Assembly: GCA_026984715.1 (NCBI GenBank)
Contig: JALSRO010000043.1
Location: 1-5,252 of the forward strand
Source: Chromatiales bacterium
GTDB lineage: Bacteria; Pseudomonadota; Gammaproteobacteria; Thiohalospirales; Thiohalospiraceae
Direction of reading: 5' to 3'
DNA: 5,252 nucleotides
Of this stretch, positions 1 through 5,005 are shown one piece after another. The translations under genes and the position numbers were made by a program. Positions within the stretch are counted from its first letter, which is position 1. Each line of letters opens with the position of its first letter. The notes beneath the pieces are model-generated. The model had not been told where the DNA came from and ran no database searches. It saw only the letters and a list, made by a program, of their open reading frames with translations.

Positions 1-466
<466 letters not shown>

Positions 467-483
467 CCCATCATCGACGGGGC

Positions 484-512
484 CGGTGCTTCCTCGGCAG
501 CAAGGGGCACCG
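484..512. other. Imperfect hairpin between convergent ferredoxin gene and fur
   Basis: The 63-bp gap between the ferredoxin stop and the fur stop contains CGGTGC (484-489) opposite GCACCG (507-512). A weaker inner CCT/AGG pairing and an eight-base loop lie between them. A second GCACCG begins at 512. Its position between two convergent genes is where a terminator is expected, but no run of T follows at the fold on either strand, so an intrinsic terminator is not demonstrated. Confidence 0.25.
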
Positions 513-529
513 CACCGTTTCAGATTGGC

Positions 530-946
530 TCAGGAGGCTTCCTGACACTCCGGACAGACGCCATAGATATAGAGGCAGTGATCGGTGATTTCGTAGCCAA
601 ACTTCTCTGCGATACTGTGCTGACGCCTTTCGATGGTATCGTCCACAAACTCATCCACCCGGCCACACTTGACGCAAAGCAGATGGTCATGATGGTCCCC
701 CTCGCTTAGCTCGAAAACTGCCTGCCCCCCTTCGAAATTGTGGCGCTCCACCAGGCCCGCCGCTTCAAACTGCGTCAACACCCGATAGACAGTGGCCAGA
801 CCGATCTCCTCACCGGCAGCCAGCAACGCCTTGTAGACATCTTCAGCAGTCATGTGACGTTGGGAGGATTTACCCAGGATTTCAAGGATTTTGAGACGGG
901 GCAAGGTGACCTTCAGCCCCACCTTTTTCAGATTTTGGCTTTTCAC
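530..946 (-). CDS. fur: Ferric uptake regulator Fur
   Basis: This 138-residue homodimeric repressor uses Fe2+ as corepressor to shut down iron acquisition genes. The N-terminal winged helix (residues 1-80) carries GLKVTLPRLKILEIL (10-24) and the recognition segment IGLATVYRVLTQFEAAGLV (48-66). The C-terminal dimerisation domain has the family metal ligands: E79, H85-H86-D87-H88, C91-x2-C94, E99 and H123. A second pair, C131-x2-C134, is close to the end and would complete a structural zinc site. The start codon is GTG at 946-944: CCTCTC at 952-957 reads GAGAGG on the coding strand, five bases upstream, and the residues that follow align with the E. coli Fur N-terminus. The length is normal, slightly shorter than E. 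coli Fur because the His-rich tail is absent. fur is divergent from bamE, the same arrangement as fur/omlA in Pseudomonas. A Fur-box-like site upstream suggests autoregulation. Confidence 0.97.
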   Translation of the reverse strand: MKSQNLKKVGLKVTLPRLKILEILGKSSQRHMTAEDVYKALLAAGEEIGLATVYRVLTQFEAAGLVERHNFEGGQAVFELSEGDHHDHLLCVKCGRVDEFVDDTIERRQHSIAEKFGYEITDHCLYIYGVCPECQEAS

Positions 947-968
947 GCCAGCCTCTCAGCGGTAATAT
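940..968 (+). promoter_or_regulatory. Possible bamE promoter
   Basis: TTTTCA (940-945, 4 of 6) and TAATAT (963-968, 4 of 6) are separated by 17 bp and would start transcription near 975, 25 bases before the bamE ATG. The -35 overlaps the fur start codon. A second -10-like TATATA at 981-986 lies on top of the fur -10 but would leave almost no leader. Either would make the two promoters face to face and overlapping. Confidence 0.4.
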
Positions 969-978
969 CTGGAAACCC

Positions 979-1006
979 ATTATATAGCGTAACGGCCAAA
1001 TGCGAA
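979..1006 (-). promoter_or_regulatory. Likely fur promoter
   Basis: On the minus strand a perfect -10 TATAAT lies at 984-979. A -35-like TTCGCA (4 of 6 to TTGACA) lies at 1006-1001, separated by 16 bp. Transcription would begin near 972, giving a leader of about 25 bases that contains the GAGAGG ribosome binding site. The -35 element overlaps the bamE start codon, so the two divergent transcription units share DNA. Confidence 0.6.
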
Positions 1007-1338
1007 AGATTATTATTAATACACTCCTTCTTTCAGCACTGCTGGACACCGGATGCAGCATCCACCACGTGGACATTCAGCAGGGAAACCTGGTTACACA
1101 AGAGATGGTGGATCAGCTGAAACCGGGTATGGACCAGCGGCAGGTACAGCTGATCCTGGGCACGCCGCTGCTGCGCGACCCGTTCCACCACGACCGGTGG
1201 GACTACTACTACAGCCTGAAACGGAAGGACAAGCCTTTTGAACGCTACTCACTGCAGGTCTACTTCAAGGACGGCCGACTGAGCCACACCAGCGGGACGG
1301 TCCACCCTGACGAGAACCAGAAAACCACCCAGAAATAG
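1000..1338 (+). CDS. bamE: Outer membrane protein assembly lipoprotein BamE
   Basis: This 112-residue small lipoprotein of the BAM complex stabilises BamA-BamD during insertion of beta-barrel proteins into the outer membrane. The N-terminus is a lipoprotein signal (MRK, then the hydrophobic stretch IIINTLLLSALL) ending at C19. The mature part has the family core: VDIQQGNLV (24-32), LKPGM, and QVQLILGTPLLRDPFHHDRWDYYY. This is the BamE fold that pairs two helices with a three-stranded sheet. Ser at +2 fits outer-membrane sorting. The odd point is the lipobox, L-D-T-G-C, with Asp where the -3 Leu is expected. The ATG at 1000 is the only possible start because a TAG lies in frame at 985-987. No strong Shine-Dalgarno is visible before it. 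bamE is divergent from fur and its stop is 5 bp from the convergent rnfH stop. Confidence 0.95.
   Translation: MRKIIINTLLLSALLDTGCSIHHVDIQQGNLVTQEMVDQLKPGMDQRQVQLILGTPLLRDPFHHDRWDYYYSLKRKDKPFERYSLQVYFKDGRLSHTSGTVHPDENQKTTQK
1002..1020 (-). promoter_or_regulatory. Candidate Fur box (autoregulatory operator)
   Basis: Read on the minus strand, this 19-mer (ATTAATAATAATCTTTCGC) matches the classical Fur consensus GATAATGATAATCATTATC at 13 of 19 positions by hand alignment, with no gaps. It overlaps the -35 region of the fur promoter and the first codons of bamE. Bound Fur would block fur transcription and possibly bamE. The site is A/T-rich, so some matches are expected by chance. The position, rather than the score alone, makes it credible. 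Confidence 0.4.
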
Positions 1339-1343
1339 AGAGC

Positions 1344-1682
1344 CTACTTCGCGGGTGGGAGGTCACCTCCCCCTTTCTTCATTCTCTTCCCTGCAGCGGC
1401 CCGGCGCTTGCGCACCTCTTTTGGATCCGCAATCAGTGGCCGGTAGATCTCCACCCGATCCCCCTCGCGCAGCACCGTGTCCCGCCCGACCGGCTTCGAA
1501 AAGATCCCCACCTTGGTCTCGGGCGTCAGCTCCAGGCCGGGGAACTTCCCCAGGATACCCGACTGCAGAATCGCCTGCTCCACCGTCGTCCCCTCCTTTA
1601 CCTCCAGTGGAATAATCATCTGGCGCTCCGGCAGCGCGTAGGCAACCTCGACCGCAACCTTCTTCCCCTCACTCTTTTCCAT
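1344..1682 (-). CDS. rnfH: RnfH/RatB family ubiquitin-fold protein
   Basis: This 112-residue member of the RnfH (UPF0125, also called RatB) family has a beta-grasp, ubiquitin-like fold. Diagnostic segments are VEVAYALPERQ (11-21), the strand MIIPLEVKEGTTVEQAI, and the long signature KVGIFSKPVGRD...LREGDRVEIYRPL..DPKEVRKRRA. The biochemical role is not settled: family names come from proximity to rnf genes in some species and to ratA in others. The start at ATG 1682 is preferred to an in-frame codon at 1712 because GGAG (CTCC at 1687-1690 on the plus strand) lies four bases upstream and homologues begin just before VEVxYALP. It overlaps ratA by 14 bp, which indicates one transcript and coupled translation. 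The C-terminus is a basic, glycine-rich tail (RMKKGGGDLPPAK). Confidence 0.93.
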   Translation of the reverse strand: MEKSEGKKVAVEVAYALPERQMIIPLEVKEGTTVEQAILQSGILGKFPGLELTPETKVGIFSKPVGRDTVLREGDRVEIYRPLIADPKEVRKRRAAAGKRMKKGGGDLPPAK

Positions 1683-2106
1683 AGATCTCCACCGCCCGCT
1701 TGCAAAAGGCATCCACCATGGTATTGGCTATCTGGCTGAACGCCGGTCCGGCCGCCACCCCCACCAACCTGCTGGAAAATTCGAACTCCAGGTCGAAGGA
1801 GACCTTGCATGCCCGTTCACCCAGCGCATCGAAACGCCAGAACCCCTCCAGCAGGCGGAACGGCCCCTCCACCAGACGCATCTCCACCATCTTGTTACGC
1901 TGCATCCTGTTGCGGGTAGTGAAGGCTTTGTGTAACGCTCCTCGCGCCAGCTCCAGACGGGCAGTTACCTCATCCTCGCTGCGCTCCAGCTCTGTTGCCG
2001 AGCGGCACCACTCGAGGAATTTTGGATAAGAGGCAATATCATCCACCAGTGCATACATCTCGGCAGCACTGTAGGGAATAAGGGCAGTTCTACTGATACA
2101 GGTCAC
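1669..2106 (-). CDS. ratA: RatA/Coq10-family START domain protein
   Basis: This 145-residue single-domain protein belongs to the polyketide cyclase/START superfamily related to yeast Coq10. The opening ISRTALIPYSAAEMYALVDDIASYPKFLEWC (residues 4-34) is the family signature and forms the first strand and helix of the lipid-binding helix-grip fold. FTTRN, LVEGPFRLLEGFWRF and LEFEFSSRL follow in the usual order. E. coli RatA has been described as a toxin that blocks 70S ribosome formation, while Coq10 relatives bind ubiquinone. Annotation as a toxin here is by family name only. The start is GTG at 2106-2104: it is the only start codon between an in-frame TAG and the conserved ISRTAL, and it puts one residue pair before ISRT as in homologues. 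It probably forms an operon with rnfH. Translation initiation looks weak. Confidence 0.92.
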   Translation of the reverse strand: MTCISRTALIPYSAAEMYALVDDIASYPKFLEWCRSATELERSEDEVTARLELARGALHKAFTTRNRMQRNKMVEMRLVEGPFRLLEGFWRFDALGERACKVSFDLEFEFSSRLVGVAAGPAFSQIANTMVDAFCKRAVEIYGKE

Positions 2107-2130
2107 AACAGATACTCGGAATGTTGACTA

Positions 2131-2349
2131 TCACTTGGATACCCCCGCCAAAGCCCACTCTTGCCCGGCAAGGCAGCGCAGACGGGGTTTGGCCGCCGCA
2201 CCCGGACGGGTAACCCAGCCACGCTGGAGGAAGAGTAGCGGCCGGCGGGTTGCGCCTGGCGAATCTCCCCACCACGCCGCTCGACGTTTGCCGAGAACCA
2301 CCAGTTCCCCTCTCCCTGGCACTTGTTCGATGCATATCGGGAGTGCCAT
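2131..2349 (-). CDS. Doubtful 72-codon ORF between transporter gene and ratA
   Basis: The 247-bp gap 2107-2353 has no recognisable gene. The only ORF that fits it begins at ATG 2349, four bases after the transporter stop, and ends at TGA 2131, leaving 24 bp before ratA. The product would be 72 residues (MALPICIEQVPGRGELVV...), rich in Arg, Trp, Pro and Gly. By hand count about 46 of 72 third positions are G or C (64%), no higher than the local background, and rare-looking codons (ATA, AGA, CGA, CTA) occur. AGGA upstream is only two bases from the ATG, which is too close. I do not recognise the product. The neat fit argues for it, the composition against it. A short CTTGCC-C-GGCAAG palindrome lies at 2160-2172, without a T-run. 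Confidence 0.2.
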   Translation of the reverse strand: MALPICIEQVPGRGELVVLGKRRAAWWGDSPGATRRPLLFLQRGWVTRPGAAAKPRLRCLAGQEWALAGVSK

Positions 2350-2353
2350 GTTC

Positions 2354-3724
2354 CTAACCAAACCGAAGCAGACCGGTAACATTGAGAAATATGAAAATCA
2401 CCGCCAGCGGCGCAACATAACGGGTCAGAATATACCACAGTTGATAGCCAGCGCCCTGCAGCCCCAGCTCCTCCATAGTGACCTTGCGGCTCAGGGTCCA
2501 GGTGGCGAACAGGGCGATAAACAGCCCGCCCAGCGGCAGAATGACATTGGCAGTGGCAAAATCGAGCAGATCGAAGAAGGTTTTTCCAAACAGCTTTGCC
2601 TCTGCCCACAGGTTGAAGGAGAAGATCGTCCCCAACCCCATCACCCAGGTGATCACTCCTGCCCAGGCCGATGCCAACACCCGCGTCATCCCGTGATTCT
2701 CCACCAGCCAGGCTACCGCGGGTTCGATCAGGGAGATGGCGGAGGTCCAGGCGGCGAACACCAGCAATACGAAGAAGAGCGTCCCGAAAAAGGCACCACC
2801 GGGCATCTGACCAAATGCAATCGGCAGTGTCTGAAAGATCAGACCAGGCCCCGCCCCCGGCTCCAGGCCATGAGCAAATACGATGGGAAAGATGGCCATA
2901 CCAGCCATCAACGCCACCAGCGTATCGGCCAGGGCGATGATAACCGAGGTCTGGGTAATCGAGGCGTTCTCCGGAAGATAGGAGCCATAGACCATTATCG
3001 CCCCCATGCCCAGACTGAGGGTGAAGAAGGCGTGACCCATTGCGATCAATACCGCCGCCGGTGTCAATTTGCTGAAATCGGGGGTAAACAGGAAAGCGAT
3101 CCCCGCCGTGAAACTGCCGGTGCTCATGGCATACCCCACCAGCATCACCAGGATGAGAAACAGCGCCGGCATCAGAAACCGCACCGCTTTCTCCAGACCG
3201 CTCTGCACCCCGCGGGAGACGACGATCATGGTCATCACCATGAAAATGGTATGCCATGCCAGCAGCCGCTCCGGATCGGAGATCAGACCGGTAAACAGCG
3301 CCCCAATCTGTTCACCGGTGGCACCACTGAACATCCCCCCGGCTGCACGAAACACGTACGCCATCGCCCATCCGGCGATGACGCTGTAGTAGGAGAGAAT
3401 CAGAAACCCCGCCAACACCCCAATCCAGCCCAGATACTGCCATGCCGGATGGTGATGTCCCTCCCTGGCCAGCACTCGCATGGTGTTGATGGGACTGCGC
3501 CGCCCCCGGCGGCCGATGAGAATCTCCGCCATCATGATTGGAATACCGATGCAGGCGATACAGATCAGATAGACGAGGACAAAGGCGCCACCCCCGTTTT
3601 CCCCGGTAATATAGGGAAACTTCCAGATATTACCCAGACCCACGGCAGATCCCGTCGCCGCCAGAACAAAGGCCCAGCGCGAAGACCATTGACCGTGAAG
3701 AGAGCTTCTTTTACTACCGGCCAT
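2354..3724 (-). CDS. Sodium-dependent transporter, NSS/SNF family
   Basis: This 456-residue inner-membrane protein with about 11-12 membrane helices belongs to the neurotransmitter:sodium symporter family (LeuT, MhsT, TnaT). It should couple Na+ entry to uptake of an amino acid or similar solute; the substrate cannot be read from sequence. TM1 has the unwound Na+/substrate motif GSAVGLGN (25-32) followed by IWKFPY, with Lys35 where LeuT has gate Arg30. ENGGGAF is at 42-48. TM3 has SYYSVIAGW (111-119). TM6 has FFTLSLGMGAI (233-243). TM8 has T327-S328, matching the LeuT Na2 ligands T354/S355. D385/D388 in TM10 cover the partner gate acid. ATG 3724 is preferred to the preceding TTG 3727 because GGGG lies six bases upstream. 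The gene is divergent from smpB and read towards ratA. No frameshift is seen and the length is normal. Confidence 0.95.
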   Translation of the reverse strand: MAGSKRSSLHGQWSSRWAFVLAATGSAVGLGNIWKFPYITGENGGGAFVLVYLICIACIGIPIMMAEILIGRRGRRSPINTMRVLAREGHHHPAWQYLGWIGVLAGFLILSYYSVIAGWAMAYVFRAAGGMFSGATGEQIGALFTGLISDPERLLAWHTIFMVMTMIVVSRGVQSGLEKAVRFLMPALFLILVMLVGYAMSTGSFTAGIAFLFTPDFSKLTPAAVLIAMGHAFFTLSLGMGAIMVYGSYLPENASITQTSVIIALADTLVALMAGMAIFPIVFAHGLEPGAGPGLIFQTLPIAFGQMPGGAFFGTLFFVLLVFAAWTSAISLIEPAVAWLVENHGMTRVLASAWAGVITWVMGLGTIFSFNLWAEAKLFGKTFFDLLDFATANVILPLGGLFIALFATWTLSRKVTMEELGLQGAGYQLWYILTRYVAPLAVIFIFLNVTGLLRFG

Positions 3725-3754
3725 CAACCACCCCGATCCATTCCGAATTGGCTA

Positions 3755-3783
3755 ATTGTGCGGTAATTTCCAGGATGGCTCAA
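3755..3783 (-). promoter_or_regulatory. Likely promoter of the NSS transporter gene
   Basis: On the minus strand TTGAGC (3783-3778, 4 of 6 to TTGACA) and CACAAT (3760-3755, 4 of 6 to TATAAT) are separated by exactly 17 bp. Transcription would start near 3748, about 24 bases before the ATG at 3724. It lies in the 84-bp divergent gap with smpB. Confidence 0.5.
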
Positions 3784-3796
3784 CTCGCCATTGAGG

Positions 3797-3802
3797 TATA
3801 AT
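3797..3802 (+). promoter_or_regulatory. -10 element abutting smpB
   Basis: A perfect TATAAT ends six bases before the smpB ATG, so a transcript from it would begin at or next to the start codon (leaderless or nearly so). No good -35 element is visible (GATGGC at 3774-3779), nor an extended -10 TG. GAGG at 3793-3796 could serve as a ribosome binding site for a longer transcript, but it is 12 bases from the ATG. Confidence 0.4.
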
Positions 3803-3808
3803 GGATAA

Positions 3809-4288
3809 ATGGCAAAGAAAAAAAGCAAACCGGCCAACGCAGGAGCGACCATTGCCCTCAATAAAAAGGCCCGCCACGACTATTTCATCACCGACCGGTT
3901 CGAAACCGGTATCGTGCTGGAGGGGTGGGAGGTCAAAAGCCTGCGCTCCGGACGCCTCCAGCTGAGCGACAGCTACGTGCTGATAAAAGACAATGAAGCC
4001 TGGCTGCTGGGGGCACTTATCACCCCGCTGCCCACCGCCTCGACCCATATCCACCCGGATCCCACCCGCACCCGCAAACTACTGCTGCACCGCACCGAAC
4101 TGGACAAACTGATCGGTGCAGTCGAGCGCAAGGGTTACACCCTGGTTCCGTTGGCAATGTACTGGAAGCGCGGCCGGGCCAAACTTGAAATCGGACTGGC
4201 CAAGGGCAAACAGGCCCATGACAAGCGGGCCGCGCAGAAAGAACGGGACTGGCAGCGCCAGAAACAGCGCCTCCTCAAAAGCGGCTGA
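3809..4288 (+). CDS. smpB: SsrA-binding protein SmpB
   Basis: This 159-residue RNA-binding protein is the obligatory partner of tmRNA in trans-translation: it binds the tRNA-like domain and takes the place of the codon-anticodon helix in the ribosomal A site of stalled ribosomes. The OB-fold core shows [14 protein letters not shown] (14-27), [11 protein letters not shown] (38-48), LSDSYVLI, and [10 protein letters not shown] (84-93), then KGYTLVPL and [17 protein letters not shown]. The C-terminal tail (residues 132-159, starting KGKQAHDKR) is highly basic and should form the helix that enters the mRNA channel. The length matches E. coli SmpB (160). The start is fixed by homology at MAKKK. 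An out-of-frame ATG at 3801 has better spacing from GAGG. The tmRNA gene follows 53 bp downstream on the same strand. Confidence 0.98.
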   Translation: MAKKKSKPANAGATIALNKKARHDYFITDRFETGIVLEGWEVKSLRSGRLQLSDSYVLIKDNEAWLLGALITPLPTASTHIHPDPTRTRKLLLHRTELDKLIGAVERKGYTLVPLAMYWKRGRAKLEIGLAKGKQAHDKRAAQKERDWQRQKQRLLKSG

Positions 4289-4294
4289 ACCGGT

Positions 4295-4323
4295 TTGCAG
4301 GGAACTTCCAAAAGCTCTACACT
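4295..4323 (+). promoter_or_regulatory. Likely ssrA promoter
   Basis: TTGCAG (4295-4300, matching the TTG of the -35) and TACACT (4318-4323, 4 of 6 to TATAAT) are spaced 17 bp apart in the smpB-ssrA gap. Initiation near 4330 would give a short 5' extension to be removed by RNase P at 4342. This would let tmRNA be made independently of smpB. Confidence 0.5.
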
Positions 4324-4341
4324 GTCTCATCACTACCGATA

Positions 4342-4700
4342 GGGGGCGACCTGGCTTCGACGCAGGTAGCAAAACCGAAGGTGCATGCCGAGGCGCAGTC
4401 CACCTCGTAAATCCAGCTGCACTCAAAGATAGTTGCCAACGACGACAACTACGCTCTGGCTGCCTAACCAGCCAGCCTCTGGCCCGGGCCTGTGCTTGTG
4501 CACCCGGATCCAGGGGTCGACTCTCACAAGCTCGCTCTGAAGCCCGTCCGGGGTGGATGAGTCAAAACCCTATCCGGACTCGCCGTCTGTTTTCCCTGCT
4601 GGCCGGGTAGCAGGCGGTCAAATCCAAAGACCAGGCTAAGCATGTAGAGCCGACGGCGGAGTGCTTGCGGACGCGGGTTCGATTCCCGCCGCCTCCACCA
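4342..4700 (+). ncRNA. ssrA: Transfer-messenger RNA (tmRNA), one-piece form
   Basis: This 359-nt RNA rescues stalled ribosomes and tags the incomplete peptide for proteolysis. The 5' end GGGGGCG pairs with CGCCTCC just before the encoded ACCA (one G-T wobble) to make the acceptor stem. The D-like region reads CTGGCTTCGACG and the T arm GCGGGTTCGATTCCCGC. AGGTGCATGCCGAG and CCTCGTAAA around 4379-4410 are as in other gammaproteobacterial tmRNAs, as is GACCAGGCTAAGCATGTAG near 4631-4649. The tag reading frame opens at GCC 4435, after the usual AGTT context, and ends at TAA 4465. It encodes ANDDNYALAA, against ANDENYALAA in E. coli. The intervening 4470-4620 segment holds the pseudoknot region, not folded here in detail. 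It is transcribed with or next to smpB and followed by a strong terminator. CCA is encoded. Confidence 0.98.
4435..4467 (+). other. tmRNA proteolysis tag reading frame
   Basis: The resume codon GCC is at 4435-4437 and the stop TAA at 4465-4467. It encodes ANDDNYALAA, whose terminal LAA is the recognition end for ClpXP and ClpAP in E. coli. Asp replaces the Glu found at tag position 4 in E. coli. Confidence 0.95.
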
Positions 4701-4710
4701 ATACCCCAAG

Positions 4711-4736
4711 GCCAACCCGGACGGGTTGGCTTTTTT
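4711..4736 (+). terminator. Intrinsic terminator of ssrA
   Basis: GCCAACCC (4711-4718) pairs perfectly with GGGTTGGC (4723-4730) around a four-base GGAC loop and is followed at once by six T (4731-4736). It starts ten bases after the tmRNA CCA. A further CCCCAA (4704-4709) and TTGGGG (4739-4744) can pair outside the hairpin, which would enclose the T-run. Confidence 0.95.
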
Positions 4737-4778
4737 CGTTGGGGAAGACTTTGTATTCCCGGGGGTTCTTGCGGAAAG

Positions 4779-4884
4779 CTGCGGACTTCGAGAGCCGGCC
4801 ATCCACCCTCTCCTGCCCGGGTTTTCTCTGATCTGGCCGTTCCTCTCTATTTTCGAGAGAGTGAGCATGAGGCGAAGTCCGGAG
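4779..4884 (+). ncRNA. Possible structured RNA: nested inverted repeats after ssrA
   Basis: The 269 bases from 4737 to 5005 contain no convincing gene, but part of them can fold. CTGCGGACTTCG (4779-4790) pairs with CGAAGTCCGGAG (4873-4884) at 11 of 12 positions. Inside it are two separate stems: CGGCCA (4796-4801) with TGGCCG (4834-4839), and CTCTCT (4843-4848) with AGAGAG (4856-4861) around a seven-base loop. Together they make a three-way junction. No promoter is assigned, no T-run closes it, and I do not recognise a known RNA family. It could be a small RNA, part of the leader of the next gene, or coincidence. Confidence 0.25.
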
Positions 4885-4953
4885 GTCCACAGCCGAACAA
4901 GGCGTGTAATCAACAGGTTAGACGCGGACGGAACGACACGTCAGATAACCATA

Positions 4954-4989
4954 ATCGGTAGCCAGGAGGTACACTGTCCCTAAACCGAT
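4954..4989. repeat. Short inverted repeat upstream of the right-edge gene
   Basis: ATCGGT (4954-4959) and ACCGAT (4984-4989) form a perfect six-base inverted repeat separated by 24 bases, ending 16 bases before the ATG at 5006. The enclosed segment contains AGGAGG (4964-4969) and a -10-like TACACT (4970-4975). It could be an operator or a leader stem-loop; six bases is short enough to be chance. Confidence 0.25.
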
Positions 4990-5005
4990 AGACAACGAAG
5001 GTACC

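Noticed and set aside
1669..2106. ratA-rnfH as a toxin-antitoxin module
   Set aside because: The RatA/RatB names suggest this, but both are widely conserved housekeeping-type families (Coq10-like START and ubiquitin fold). Nothing in the sequence shows an antitoxin relationship.
2103..3257. 384-codon minus-strand ORF overlapping the transporter gene in another frame
   Set aside because: It is out of frame with the recognised transporter, which has all membrane segments and Na+ site residues. No recognisable domain appears in the shadow frame.
2135..3766. 543-codon plus-strand ORF opposite the transporter gene
   Set aside because: It is antisense to a complete, well-conserved NSS transporter gene. 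Its product is a His/Gln/Pro/Arg-rich sequence without domains, typical of a G/C-rich complementary frame.
4524..4913. Minus-strand ORFs over the tmRNA 3' end, with WWRRRESNPRP-like or VEAAGIEPA-like translations
   Set aside because: These are the familiar artefact of translating the complement of the tmRNA/tRNA-like 3' end (T arm plus CCA). They run across ssrA and its terminator and have no independent support.
4726..4983. 85-codon plus-strand ORF between tmRNA and the right-edge gene
   Set aside because: It begins at a TTG inside the terminator hairpin stem, lacks a ribosome binding site, and has no recognisable product. A transcript through it would have to pass the ssrA terminator.
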